From NCBI GenBank assembly GCA_020638135.1, contig JACKJE010000014.1:1-64000 (forward strand): DNA of 64,000 nt. Direction: 5' to 3'. Positions 17,954 to 27,250 of this stretch are shown here, one piece after another (position 1 is the stretch's first letter; each line of letters starts with the position of its first letter). The notes under the pieces are model-generated. The model was not told where the DNA came from. It worked only from the letters and a program-made list of their open reading frames with translations, and did no database searches. The stretch is from Methylobacteriaceae bacterium. GTDB lineage: Bacteria; Pseudomonadota; Alphaproteobacteria; Rhizobiales; Beijerinckiaceae. The position numbers and the translations under genes were made by a program.

Positions 17954-19356
17954 GAATGTGTCCGCCCGCCAGACGCGCAGGCTGCCCCCTTGCGACGCGC
18001 AGCTCGGCAGGCGTCATCTCCTGCTTGCCGAGCAGGAACCTTTCCACGTCGTTGACGGACACAGTCGCATCCAGCGGCGAGTGAAGTTTTTGACCGGGAC
18101 GCGCCGGACGAACGAGATGCGGCGTCACGATGACGGCAAGCTCGGTTTCGCGCTTCTCGAATGCGGCGCTGCGGAACAGCGCGCCCAGCACCGGAACATC
18201 GTTGATCCACGGCAGCGCATTCGTGGTCTCCGAGGAAACGCTCTGCAGCAGACCCGCGAGCGCAAAACTCTGTCCGTCCTTCAGCTCGACATTCGTGCTC
18301 ACGCGGCGCACGACGAGGCTCGGGATCGAAATGCCGCCGACAGTCACTGCGTTCGTCACGTCGAGTTGGCTGACTTCCGGTTCGATCTTCAGATTGATCA
18401 CGCCATTGGCCAGCACGGTCGGCGTGAAACTGAGGCCGACGCCGAACTTCTTGAACTCGACGGAAACGGCGCCGTTGGCGCCGGCGACCGGGAAGGGAAA
18501 CTCGCCGCCCGCAAGGAAACTCGCCGTCTGGCCAGACATCGCAGTCAGATTCGGTTCGGCGAGCCGCCGCGCAAGTCCACGGCCTTCCAACGCTTGAACG
18601 AGAATGTCGACCTTCGTTCCACCGGACAGCAATTGCCCGAGAACCGCGCCGAACGGCGTCGCGCCGGACACCAGACTGTTGGAGCCGATCGACGCGTTGA
18701 GACGCTTGGACACGACGTCCCATTTCACGCCGAGTTCCTTGCCGGCCTGCCGCGACGCTTCGAGGAAGCGCACCTCGAGCATCACCTGCTGCGGCGAAGT
18801 GATCTTCATCTGATTGAGAACTTCGCCGCCGAACTGATGCGCGATCGACAGGGCCGTATCCTGAGCGATCGAGTCCGGCACATCGCCGCTGAGCAGAATG
18901 CGGCCATTGACCGACGACACCCTTGATCCGTCCATGCGGAATTTGACGGCGCAATTGCGCCGCAAGGCGGCCCGTGGAATATCCGATTTCGAGATCGATG
19001 GCGCCGATGCGCCGCCGTTGCGCATCATAGGCCGTCACGCTGGTCGTGCCGATCTTCTTGCCATGAATATAGAAGGACCGGTCGGTCAGCGGCATGACAT
19101 CCGCGATCTCGGGATCGCCGACCACCAGGTCGACATAGGCGAGATCGGTCTGCACCGTCTCGGTCGCGCCTTTGGGAACGCTCTGCGCGACCGTGCCGCT
19201 GCCGAACGAGACGCGTCGCATCGCGCCAGCCGAAAACGCAGAAGGCGACGCTGCCGCAGTGGCTGTCGCAACCGCCAGGGCGAGCGCGAGACGCAAACGT
19301 GCACGAGGCGGTCGCCCGACGGATCGAAGGTCCGGATTTCTCAAATTGCTTCTCAT
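17919..19356 (-). pseudogene. cpaC: CpaC/RcpA, Tad pilus secretin, interrupted by a +1 frameshift
   Basis: The reading frame that starts at ATG 19356 encodes a signal peptide and the secretin N-domain (SVPKGATETVQTDLAYVDLV, then DRSFYIHGKKIGTTSVTAYD), and is in register up to about 18922. The conserved continuation VSSVNGRILLSGDVPD and the whole secretin domain (VMLEVRFLEASRQAGKELGVKW to VIVTPHLVRPA) lie in the next frame to 17919. Removing one G from the GGG at 18920-18922 (minus strand) joins them as GRIKVSSVNG, as expected for the family. All neighbouring tad genes are intact. Either the secretin is broken in this strain, or this is an assembly error or recoding site. Confidence 0.85.
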
Positions 19357-19364
19357 TTGCCGTC

Positions 19365-20222
19365 TCAGCGCTCGATTTGATGGGGGACGCTGTAGTCCTG
19401 GCGGACGGAATTGCGGGTCACGGCAACTGTCGTCTGCGCGCCGTCCTGCTGTGGGGATGCGCGCCCGGGATGACCGAGGTCGCTCGTCGTGACACGGCGG
19501 CTGGACTCGATCCTGGCCGCGCCCGCGCGCCGCAGCATCAGTGTCAGCGCGCCGACGCTTTGCGCGACGACCAGGCGCTGCGCATCCTGCGTGTCGACTT
19601 CGACCGTCACCGATCGCGCGACTTTCGGCTTGGCGGTCTCTTCGTCCGCGGTCTGGTCGATGCCGATCACCTTGACGTCTTGCGCGACGACATCGGCGAC
19701 CGCCTCATTCTCCTTCAACCGTCGCGACAGCAGGATATCAACGCGATCGCCGGGCGTGATGAAGCCCGCGACGCCGACGACATCGTCGACGCGGATTGTA
19801 AGCGCCTTGTATCCGGCCTCGATCGACGCCGCGAGCGTCGGCCGCTGGCCGGGGCCGGTAATCTTTCGCGCCAGGATCGGTTCATTCGCCAGAAATGGCC
19901 CAATCGCATTGCGCTTGCCCTGACCATCGAGAACCTTGGCGATCGTCTGGAACGATCCCTGCAGGGTTTCGTCGGCCGGCCAGGGAATTTCGCGCAGCGT
20001 CTCCCGGCTCAATTCGGCGCCGGCGGACAGCGGCTTCGCCGCCACGACGATTGTCGCAAATCTGCCGGTCGGCTCAGCGGGGCGTGCTACCGCGGCGTAG
20101 TGCTGACGTTCGGCTTCGACGCGCAATGCGACTTCGCGTTGCATCCAGCTACGCGCAGCGTAAATGGAACTGCCGCCGAGCAACACGACCGCGGGGATCA
20201 TTACGCTCACTCGTAAACGCAC
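19365..20222 (-). CDS. cpaB: CpaB/RcpC, Tad pilus assembly protein
   Basis: A 285-residue protein with an N-terminal membrane anchor (PAVVLLGGSSIYAARSW). An SAF domain follows (about 55-120: TIVVAAKPLSAGAELSRETLREIPWP), then the RcpC domain (ALTIRVDDVVGVAGFITPGDRVDILLSR) with the VIGIDQTADEE segment. It works with the secretin in the periplasm. The start is GTG at 20222 with GTGAGG upstream; an internal ATG (MIPAVVLL) is possible. It is the first gene of the minus-strand tad operon, 8 bp before cpaC. Confidence 0.9.
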   Translation of the reverse strand: MRLRVSVMIPAVVLLGGSSIYAARSWMQREVALRVEAERQHYAAVARPAEPTGRFATIVVAAKPLSAGAELSRETLREIPWPADETLQGSFQTIAKVLDGQGKRNAIGPFLANEPILARKITGPGQRPTLAASIEAGYKALTIRVDDVVGVAGFITPGDRVDILLSRRLKENEAVADVVAQDVKVIGIDQTADEETAKPKVARSVTVEVDTQDAQRLVVAQSVGALTLMLRRAGAARIESSRRVTTSDLGHPGRASPQQDGAQTTVAVTRNSVRQDYSVPHQIER

Positions 20223-20669
20223 GGATTGGCCTCACTGCATCTTCTTCGTTAGAAGAATGAAAACATCCGCGCGCCGATCCGCAAAACACCAATTGAGCAT
20301 AGGCATGCGCATTGGTTTTTCGAGTCGTTAGAATTGTAGCGATACGGAGATGAGCATTGCCGCAACGTCACGAAAACCCGTGGATTCGCAGATCGCTCCC
20401 GCCGACGCGACGTCTTTGCCGCAATGAAAGTGCTTAACGGTAAAGGTTGCCGAGCGCTGAACGCGGCCACGTCAGGATACGATTCAAATTTCGCATCATT
20501 CGAACGGTTGCGTATCGACTTTTTCAGCATGTCTTATCGCAATATGTGAATCACGAATTGCCGCATTAAACCCGTCATGCTGAAACCAACGAGATCAGGA
20601 TCGAATACGACCGCTTCCGAATGCGAAGCGGCTTCGCTTGTTGCTTCGTTGCATGACGGGAACGATCGG
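20223..20669. promoter_or_regulatory. Divergent tad promoter region
   Basis: A 447-bp non-coding stretch, visibly more AT-rich than its surroundings, separates cpaB (minus) from tadE (plus). It should hold both tad promoters. A small hairpin (TTCTTC, loop GTTA, GAAGAA at 20242-20257) sits just upstream of cpaB. No convincing small gene was found; a 93-codon frame on the minus strand has no ribosome site or family signature. No Flp pilin gene is here. Confidence 0.55.
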
Positions 20670-21128
20670 ATGGGACTCTTCTGGCGCGCGACCGCGCGCG
20701 CCGCTCGCGATGAGTCCGGCGTTGGCGCTGTCGAATTCGCACTCATCGCGCCCCTGCTTCTGGGTATATCGCTTGCCGCGCTGATCTTCGCGCTCGCGCT
20801 CAACAACTACATTCTCGTGACGAACGCATCGGCCGCGGGCGCCACCAATTTGATCCTGAGCCGCGGTTCGACGACCCCCTATTCGGACACCGTCACGGCA
20901 ATCCGGCAGGCGGCCCAAGGCCTCGCGTCGGCAAATCTGACAATTGCAATGTCGGTCGACGGCGCGGCCTGCGCCGATGATTCTTCCTGCGCGACCGCAT
21001 TGAGCGCGGCGGGAGGCAAGCAGGCCAATGTCGCCGTGAGCTATCCATGCCGGCTGGTCGTGCTCAACATCGACTATGCGCCAGGCGGTTGCGTACTCAG
21101 ACAAACCACAGCGGGACGCGTACAATGA
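20670..21128 (+). CDS. tadE: TadE-like pseudopilin
   Basis: A 152-residue protein with the TadE signature DESGVGAVEFALIAPLLLG, a prepilin-like helix with Glu in place for processing. A longer periplasmic part follows, with a possible disulfide pair (CADDSSC). TadE-type pseudopilins prime or regulate Tad fibres. The ATG at 20670 is preferred because the domain follows at once; an in-frame ATG at 20577 would add 31 residues without a clear ribosome site. Its stop overlaps the tadG start (ATGA). Confidence 0.83.
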   Translation: MGLFWRATARAARDESGVGAVEFALIAPLLLGISLAALIFALALNNYILVTNASAAGATNLILSRGSTTPYSDTVTAIRQAAQGLASANLTIAMSVDGAACADDSSCATALSAAGGKQANVAVSYPCRLVVLNIDYAPGGCVLRQTTAGRVQ

Positions 21129-22429
21129 AGAACGACGCATATGGCAGGTTGCGACTCTTCGCATCAAACAACACTGGCTCGGTCGCGGTCGTCGGCGCGC
21201 TCATGGCGAGCGTCATCGTCGGCTCGGGCGCGCTCGCGGTCCAGCAGGCGCTCGTGCTGCAGACGGAACGCGCCCTGCAGGCCTCCACCGAGATGGCGGC
21301 CCTCGCAGGCGCCCAAGACCTTGGCGAGAGCACAGACGCAGCCGTCGCGACGGCGATCAGCTACGCCGCCAAGAATCCTGTCGCCGGACAGACCGTGACC
21401 GCGGTCAGCGGATACCCAAGGGCCGTCTGCCTGACGAGCACCAATATTTCCTGCGGATCTGTCGGCGCCAACGCCATCGTCGTGAAACAGCAGATCGTGA
21501 TGCCGCTGGTTCTCGGCAAATATTTCGGGGTTACGTCCAAGACCATGGTCGCGACTGCGACGGCAAGCGCGCAGGGCGGCGCCGGCAAGGCGGTCGACGT
21601 CATGTTCGTTCTCGACACGACGCGTTCGATGACCAATACCGACGCCAGGTGCAGCGTCAGCGGCGCCTCGCGGCTCGCTTGCGCGGAGGCCGGCGTACGC
21701 AAACTGCTGCTTGCCGCCAATCCGTCGCTGGTGCGCGCCGGGCTCGCCATCTTTCCGCCGGTCAAGACAGCGACGGATGCGGCGCGCAATTACGATTGTT
21801 CCAGCGCCACGCCGGCGATCGCGAAATACAACGCCACGTCGCCGATCTACACGATTCTCGGCCTCTCCAGCGACTACAAGTCCTCGCCTGGCGCGACATC
21901 CCTCAACACAGCCTCGAACATGGTGCGCGCCGTCGGCGGCGTCTCCGGTTGCCCGGGCCTCCAGGCGATCGGCGGCGTCGGCACCTATTTCGCCGACGCG
22001 ATCTCGGCCGCGCAGACGGAATTGCAGATACATGGACGGACAGAAGCGCAGAAAGTCATCGTCTTTCTCAGCGACGGCGACGCCGGCGCTTCGTCGAGCA
22101 ACGTAGGCACAAGCAAATACGCCAACCAGTGTCATCAGGGCATAGCGGCCGCGCAGAACGCGGCGGCCTCCGGCACCTGGGTCTATTCGGCGGCCTATGG
22201 CGCAGCCAATTCCGGCGGGTGCTCGACCGACAACCCCGCGATCTCGCCTTGCGCCACTATGCAGCAGATCGCGTCAGCGGCCGAGAAATTCTTTCCTGAC
22301 ACCGGCGCAACCAGTGTGTCTTGCACATCAACGATCAATTCAGCATCCGATGTGATCGGCATCTTTTCGGCGATCGGCACGAGCTTGTCGGCGACGTCGC
22401 CGCGATTGATCCTCAATTCGACGAGCTAG
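21125..22429 (+). CDS. tadG: TadG-like protein with von Willebrand A domain
   Basis: A 434-residue protein: an N-terminal TadG/TadE helix (GSVAVVGALMASVIVGSGALAVQQALVL), an extracellular middle, and a vWFA domain. The vWFA domain begins VDVMFVLDTTRSM, a DxTxS metal-site motif, and continues VIVFLSDGDAG. Several Cys (CSVSGASRLAC; CHQG; CSTDN; CTST) point to disulfides in an exported protein. Such proteins may sit at the base or tip of Tad pili. Coupled to tadE by overlap. Confidence 0.85.
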   Translation: MKNDAYGRLRLFASNNTGSVAVVGALMASVIVGSGALAVQQALVLQTERALQASTEMAALAGAQDLGESTDAAVATAISYAAKNPVAGQTVTAVSGYPRAVCLTSTNISCGSVGANAIVVKQQIVMPLVLGKYFGVTSKTMVATATASAQGGAGKAVDVMFVLDTTRSMTNTDARCSVSGASRLACAEAGVRKLLLAANPSLVRAGLAIFPPVKTATDAARNYDCSSATPAIAKYNATSPIYTILGLSSDYKSSPGATSLNTASNMVRAVGGVSGCPGLQAIGGVGTYFADAISAAQTELQIHGRTEAQKVIVFLSDGDAGASSSNVGTSKYANQCHQGIAAAQNAAASGTWVYSAAYGAANSGGCSTDNPAISPCATMQQIASAAEKFFPDTGATSVSCTSTINSASDVIGIFSAIGTSLSATSPRLILNSTS

Positions 22430-22438
22430 GAGAGATCC

Positions 22439-23224
22439 ATGAAAGCTCATCATCACCCTGTCGTGCGCGCCCGCCTTCTGTTGCGTCGCCTCGTGCGCCG
22501 GCGCCGGCGCGCGGGCGACGTGTCGACGCGTTTGCCAGATCGGCAGGCGCACGCGAACAGCACCCTGTTGTCGCGCAGACCTTCGCGACGAATGGTGACC
22601 GAACTGACCGATCTCCTCGCGATAACGCCGATCGTTCTCGGGCTGGCGGCGCTCATAGCCAATCCCTGGCCTGAGAAGGCGCCGCCGCAGATTGCCTCGG
22701 GACGTCATTCCGCCTACGGCGCGCTGGCGTCTCTTACGCCCGCAGAAATCGCTATGGCGCTTACCCGTGCGCGCGAGCGCGCAAAACGCCTCGATCGCGC
22801 CGCCGCCAATCCGATCAAACTTGTATCGACCACCGAGGCTGAGGATCACTCAACGCCCGTCGCTCCGGAACCGAGCGCGCCGATGGCGATCCGCGCCGCA
22901 GCCGCGCGCGCGACCATCGCCGAGGACGGCCGCCTGATCGTCGACGGCGAGACGATCAGGCTCGATGGGATCATCCTGCCCGACGCCGGCGCGACATGCC
23001 GGCGACTGGATGGCGTGGAAGTGCCTTGTCTCGAGCGTGTCGCCGCACGACTGTCGATAATCACGCAGCAGGGCGCCCTCAACTGCCGGACAATGGTCGA
23101 GCCATCGGGCGAACGCATCGGTCGCTGCCTCGCCGGCAAGATCGACCTGGCGCAGGATCTGGTGCATGCCCGGCTCGCGCGCCGCTCTTCGGGAAGACAA
23201 ATCGCACAGGCGCCTGGCGTCTAG
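22439..23224 (+). CDS. Membrane-anchored SNase-like (thermonuclease-fold) protein
   Basis: A 261-residue protein: a very basic N-terminus, one membrane helix (LLAITPIVLGLAALIA, about 59-75), a linker, and a C-terminal OB-fold resembling staphylococcal nuclease (about 158-250). The segments DGETIRLDGIILPDAG, ERVAARLSIITQ and GERIGRCLAG keep the two catalytic Arg positions, while the usual Glu is Asp. It starts 10 bp after tadG and appears to belong to that operon. Nuclease activity is uncertain. A structural role at the pilus machine is an alternative. Confidence 0.72.
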   Translation: MKAHHHPVVRARLLLRRLVRRRRRAGDVSTRLPDRQAHANSTLLSRRPSRRMVTELTDLLAITPIVLGLAALIANPWPEKAPPQIASGRHSAYGALASLTPAEIAMALTRARERAKRLDRAAANPIKLVSTTEAEDHSTPVAPEPSAPMAIRAAAARATIAEDGRLIVDGETIRLDGIILPDAGATCRRLDGVEVPCLERVAARLSIITQQGALNCRTMVEPSGERIGRCLAGKIDLAQDLVHARLARRSSGRQIAQAPGV

Positions 23225-23306
23225 ATCTTTCGCCTGGCGCACAGATCTGGACAGCGGGGCGGTCGGATTATCGCCGACCGGTCGCGCAGAGCTGAGGCGA
23301 AAGCAG

Positions 23307-23330
23307 CCGGGGCGCCAATCGGCGCCCCGG
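23307..23330. terminator. Perfect GC-rich hairpin between convergent genes
   Basis: Arms CCGGGGCGCC and GGCGCCCCGG pair perfectly around the loop AATC. It lies 82 bp after the SNase-like gene and 152 bp after the end of gcdH on the other strand. No T-run follows on either strand, so a bidirectional terminator or transcript-end stabiliser is the likely reading. Nothing else was seen in the 258-bp gap. Confidence 0.55.
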
Positions 23331-23482
23331 CCAGCCAGCCACAATTGCAGTGGGTTCTCGCGACGCCCTGACACTGCCCATGCCCGCGACGACTGCAGCG
23401 TCTCGCCGCCATCTCGAATTCCCGCCAGTCAACGTCGACAATCGAGCGATCAGCCCGGCGCGCGGCTTCATCGCTCGTTACT

Positions 23483-24673
23483 TCAGTTGAATGCCGCAAT
23501 GCCCGTAATCGCCCGCCCGAGGATCAGCGCATGAACATCGTGCGTACCCTCGTAGGTGTTCACGACTTCGAGATTGACGAGATGGCGCGCGACGCCGAAT
23601 TCGTCGCTGATCCCGTTGCCGCCCATCATGTCGCGAGCCATGCGCGCAATGTCTAGCGCCTTGCCGCAGGAATTGCGCTTCATGATCGACGTGATCTCGA
23701 CCGGCGCTACGCCTTCGTCCTTGAGACGGCCAAGGCGCAGGCAGCCCTGCAGGCCGAGCGTGATCTCGGTCAGCATGTCCGCCAGCTTCTTCTGGATAAG
23801 CTGATTGGCCGCCAGCGGGCGACCGAACTGCTTGCGGTCGATCACATATTGGCGGGCGCGCAGGTAGCAGTCTTCCGCGGCGCCGAGCGCGCCCCAAGCG
23901 ATGCCGTAGCGCGCGCTGTTGAGGCAGGTGAACGGACCCTTCAGGCCGCGCACGTCGGGAAAGGCGTTTTCCTCGGGGCAGAACACGTCGTCGAGCACGA
24001 TCTCGCCGGTGATCGAGGCGCGCAGTCCGACCTTGCCGTGGATCGCCGGCGCACTCAGTCCCTTCCAGCCCTTTTCGAGAACAAAGCCTCTGATCTCGCC
24101 GGCCTCGTCCTTCGCCCAGACGACGAAAACGTCGGCGATCGGGCTGTTGGTGATCCACATTTTCGAGCCCGACAGGCGATAGCCTCCCTCGACCTTGCGG
24201 GCGCGCGTGATCATGCTGCCGGGATCGGAGCCATGGTTGGGCTCTGTGAGGCCGAAGCAGCCGATCCATTCGCCGGTCGCGAGCTTCGGCAGATATTTCT
24301 GCTTCGTCGCTTCATTGCCGAATTCGTTGATCGGAACCATGACCAGAGACGATTGCACGCTCATCATCGAGCGATAGCCGGAGTCGACACGCTCGACCTC
24401 GCGCGCAATCAGGCCGTAGCATACATAATTGAGCCCTGCGCCGCCGTAGGTCTCCGGAATGGTCGCGCCGAGCAGGCCGAGCTCGCCCATGCTCCGGAAG
24501 ATGTCAGGGTTGGTCTTCTCGTGCCGGAACGCGTGTTGCACTTGCGGCGCGAGTTGCTCCTGGCAATAGGCATGGGCCGTGTCGCGCACGGCGCGTTCAT
24601 CTTCGCTGATCTGACCGGCGAGCGACAGCGGATCGTTCCAGTCGAAACTCGCGCGCGTGGTCTTGGCGGCCAT
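23483..24673 (-). CDS. gcdH: Glutaryl-CoA dehydrogenase
   Basis: A 396-residue FAD acyl-CoA dehydrogenase that oxidatively decarboxylates glutaryl-CoA to crotonyl-CoA. The segment SGYRSMMSVQSSLVM holds the Arg characteristic of GcdH. The flavin-binding region is FGLTEPNHGSDPGSM...KMWITNSPIAD, and the catalytic base is Glu375 in NTYEGTHDVHALILGRAITG. In the ring-cleavage pathway encoded upstream, pimelyl-CoA is beta-oxidised to glutaryl-CoA, so this gene completes the route to central metabolism. It starts 44 bp after badK and closes the operon. Confidence 0.95.
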   Translation of the reverse strand: MAAKTTRASFDWNDPLSLAGQISEDERAVRDTAHAYCQEQLAPQVQHAFRHEKTNPDIFRSMGELGLLGATIPETYGGAGLNYVCYGLIAREVERVDSGYRSMMSVQSSLVMVPINEFGNEATKQKYLPKLATGEWIGCFGLTEPNHGSDPGSMITRARKVEGGYRLSGSKMWITNSPIADVFVVWAKDEAGEIRGFVLEKGWKGLSAPAIHGKVGLRASITGEIVLDDVFCPEENAFPDVRGLKGPFTCLNSARYGIAWGALGAAEDCYLRARQYVIDRKQFGRPLAANQLIQKKLADMLTEITLGLQGCLRLGRLKDEGVAPVEITSIMKRNSCGKALDIARMARDMMGGNGISDEFGVARHLVNLEVVNTYEGTHDVHALILGRAITGIAAFN

Positions 24674-24717
24674 GTGATGCTCCTGTCCGTTCAGGTTCGA
24701 AAGATTCGTCGTCGCGC

Positions 24718-25494
24718 TCAGCGTCCCTGGAACTCGGGCTTCCGCTTTTCCATGAAGGCCCGCATGCCTTCATGCGCGTCAGCGGTCGCAAATCGCGCAT
24801 GCAGTTCGCGTCGCTCGAACAGAACGCCTTCGCTCAACGACGACTCGTAGGCGCGGTTGACGCATTCCTTCAGAGCCATCAAGGCGGGTGTCGAGAAAGA
24901 AGCGACGGTGGACGCGACCGCCATCGTCTCCGCGTACAAATTTTCGTCGGCGACGACGCGCGACACAAGGCCGTAGCGGTCCGCTTCGTCGGCGTCGAGC
25001 GTGCGCGCCGACAGGCACATGTCCATCGCCTTCGCCTTGCCGATGGCGCGTGGCAGCCGCTGTGTTCCGCCGGCGCCCGGCAGCAGGCCGAGCTTGATTT
25101 CCGGCAGGCCGAACTTCGCGCTGCGGCCCGCTATGATGATGTCGCAGGAAAGCGCCAGCTCGCAGCCGCCGCCGAAGGCGAGGCCCGCGACGGAAGCGAT
25201 CACCGGCTTGCGGATCCGACGGATCGTCTCCCAGTTGCGCGTAATGAAATTGGAATTGTAGACATCGCTATAGCTCCAGTTCGCCATGACCGCGATGTCC
25301 GCCCCGGCCGCAAAGGCGCGCGGCGAACCGGCGACCACGATGGCGCCGATCGTCTCGTCGACGTCGAAGGCGGCGAGCGCTTCGCCGAGCCTGTTCATCA
25401 ATTCGTCGTTGAGCGCGTTCAGGACCTTCGGGCGATTGAGCGTGATGACGCCGACACGGCCCTCACGTTCGACGAGAATGACATCTTGCTGCAC
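24718..25494 (-). CDS. badK: BadK, cyclohex-1-ene-1-carboxyl-CoA hydratase
   Basis: A 258-residue crotonase-fold enzyme with the oxyanion-hole segments GSPRAFAAGADI and LAFGGGCELALSCDI, and both crotonase glutamates (PEIKLGLLPGAGGTQRLPRAIG). It hydrates cyclohex-1-ene-1-carboxyl-CoA to 2-hydroxycyclohexanecarboxyl-CoA. The sequence alone would also fit a general enoyl-CoA hydratase. The specific call rests on its place in the Bad/Ali operon, 79 bp after aliA. Confidence 0.85.
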   Translation of the reverse strand: MQQDVILVEREGRVGVITLNRPKVLNALNDELMNRLGEALAAFDVDETIGAIVVAGSPRAFAAGADIAVMANWSYSDVYNSNFITRNWETIRRIRKPVIASVAGLAFGGGCELALSCDIIIAGRSAKFGLPEIKLGLLPGAGGTQRLPRAIGKAKAMDMCLSARTLDADEADRYGLVSRVVADENLYAETMAVASTVASFSTPALMALKECVNRAYESSLSEGVLFERRELHARFATADAHEGMRAFMEKRKPEFQGR

Positions 25495-25573
25495 GCGTGG
25501 TCTCCTTCGCGCGGGCGCGCGTCTGCATTCGCGGTAGATGAGGCGGCCCGGCGAATCCGAACCGCAGGACAGG

Positions 25574-27217
25574 CTACAGCTCGCCGGCCTTGAGCATGTC
25601 GCGCAGGCGGAATTTCTGGATCTTGCCCGATGGCGTCGCCGGCATGGCGTCGCGCACGATCAGCTTTTCCGGAATGTACTGAACGGCGAGCTTGTGCGAC
25701 TTGAGAAACTCGACCATGCCCGCAAAATCGATCGTCTGGCCGGGCTTCGGCACGATGACCGCGCAGGCGCGTTCGCCCAGGCGCTCATCGGGATAGGCGA
25801 CGATCGCGACCTGCGCGACGACCGGATGCTTGTAGAGCAGCGCCTCGACCTCCACGACCGGAATATTCTCGCCGCCGCGGATAATGACATCCTTGGAGCG
25901 CCCGGAAATGCGGATGTAGCCGGCGGGCGTCATATAGGCGAGATCGCCCGTGTCGAACCAGCCCTCGGGGTCCGTCCCGTTCCACTGCGGGCGCTTGAGA
26001 TAGCCGCCGAAATTGGAGCAGGCGCGCACCAGGAGCTTGCCGATCTCGCCGGCCGGCAGTGTCTTGCCTTCACCATCGACCACCTTCACGTCGACGCCGG
26101 GCAGCGCGCAGCCGTCCGTGGTGGACGCAAGCTTGTCGTCGTCGTCGAGCTTGATCAGCGTGACCGCGCCATTCTCGGTCATGCCCCACGCGGACACGAT
26201 CTTGGCGCCGAGACCGGCCTGCGCCTGCTCGACCAGCGGGCCGGGGATCGGCGCGCCGGCGCACAGGAATGTCTTGAGGGTAGGGACCGGATTGCCGCTC
26301 TCCGAAACTGCGCGCGTCAAATCCGTGAGAAACGGCGTCGACGCCATTGTGAAACTGACTTTCTCGGCGCGGATCAGATCCGCGGCCTTGGTCGGCTCCC
26401 ACACGTCCTGCAGGATCGCGCTCGCCTTCAGCATGATCGGCATCATCAGGCCGTACATGAAGCCCGTCTGGTGCGCCATCGGGGAGGCCATCAGGATCAC
26501 GTCGTCGCCGCCGAGGCTCAGGCGCTGCGCGTAGGGAATGATGTTCGCCATCAGCGTATTCGCGCTGTGCATCACACCTTTGGGCTCGCCGGTCGTGCCG
26601 GATGTGTAGATCAGCTGCGTGATGTCGTCGGGCCCGGGCCGGCTGGACGTCAGGATCGCCTTCGCGTCTGGCTCCTTCTCCCATTCCGGGCTCGTCAGCA
26701 GCGCGTCGAAATCGTCCGCGCCGCCGCTGTCGACGACGACGAGACGCTTGAGCGAGGGAAGGCTCGGCATCAGCCCGCGCACCATCGCTTCATGGTCGAA
26801 ATTGCGGAAGATCTTGGGAACGATCATGACCTTGGCTTCGCCATGCTTGAGCATGAACGACAGCTCGCGTTCCCGGAAGATCGGCATCAGCGGATTGAGA
26901 ACCGCGCCGATGCGCGAACAGGCGAGATAGAGCAGCGTGAAGTGGCGCCAGTTCGGCAGTTGCATCGCGACGACATCGTTGCGCCCCACGCCGAGCCGCG
27001 ACAGGCCGACCGCGATCCGATCGGCCAGCGTCGCCAGTTCGCGATAGGTGAAGCGATGCACGCTGCCGGCCTCCACGCGGACGGCCGTCAGCGCAATCTT
27101 GTCCGGACAGGCGGCAAGACACGCGTCGAGATCGTCATTGATCGTGCGATCGTGCCAATAGCCCTTGGCCACACTCTCGGCGCGGCGCGGCGCGAGCAGG
27201 ACGGCGTCGAACTCCAT
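25574..27217 (-). CDS. aliA: AliA, cyclohexanecarboxylate-CoA ligase
   Basis: A 547-residue AMP-binding enzyme. The P-loop is YTSGTTGEPKGVMH, the central motif WGMTENGAVTLI, the hinge GYIRISGRSKDVIIRGGENI, and the catalytic lysine lies in TPSGKIQKFRLRD. It activates cyclohexanecarboxylate as the first step of the pathway. Start ATG with GGGAGG upstream. It lies 33 bp after aliB, with badK downstream. Operon context makes cyclohexanecarboxylate the likely substrate; side activity on related ring acids is possible. Confidence 0.9.
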   Translation of the reverse strand: MEFDAVLLAPRRAESVAKGYWHDRTINDDLDACLAACPDKIALTAVRVEAGSVHRFTYRELATLADRIAVGLSRLGVGRNDVVAMQLPNWRHFTLLYLACSRIGAVLNPLMPIFRERELSFMLKHGEAKVMIVPKIFRNFDHEAMVRGLMPSLPSLKRLVVVDSGGADDFDALLTSPEWEKEPDAKAILTSSRPGPDDITQLIYTSGTTGEPKGVMHSANTLMANIIPYAQRLSLGGDDVILMASPMAHQTGFMYGLMMPIMLKASAILQDVWEPTKAADLIRAEKVSFTMASTPFLTDLTRAVSESGNPVPTLKTFLCAGAPIPGPLVEQAQAGLGAKIVSAWGMTENGAVTLIKLDDDDKLASTTDGCALPGVDVKVVDGEGKTLPAGEIGKLLVRACSNFGGYLKRPQWNGTDPEGWFDTGDLAYMTPAGYIRISGRSKDVIIRGGENIPVVEVEALLYKHPVVAQVAIVAYPDERLGERACAVIVPKPGQTIDFAGMVEFLKSHKLAVQYIPEKLIVRDAMPATPSGKIQKFRLRDMLKAGEL

Positions 27218-27250
27218 GTCTCCCTCCCCTGTCTTCTTGCGGTTTGCGTC

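Noticed and set aside
20249..20530. 93-codon minus-strand frame as a possible Flp pilin
   Set aside because: It has no prepilin motif or membrane helix of pilin type and no ribosome site; lies in the tad promoter gap.
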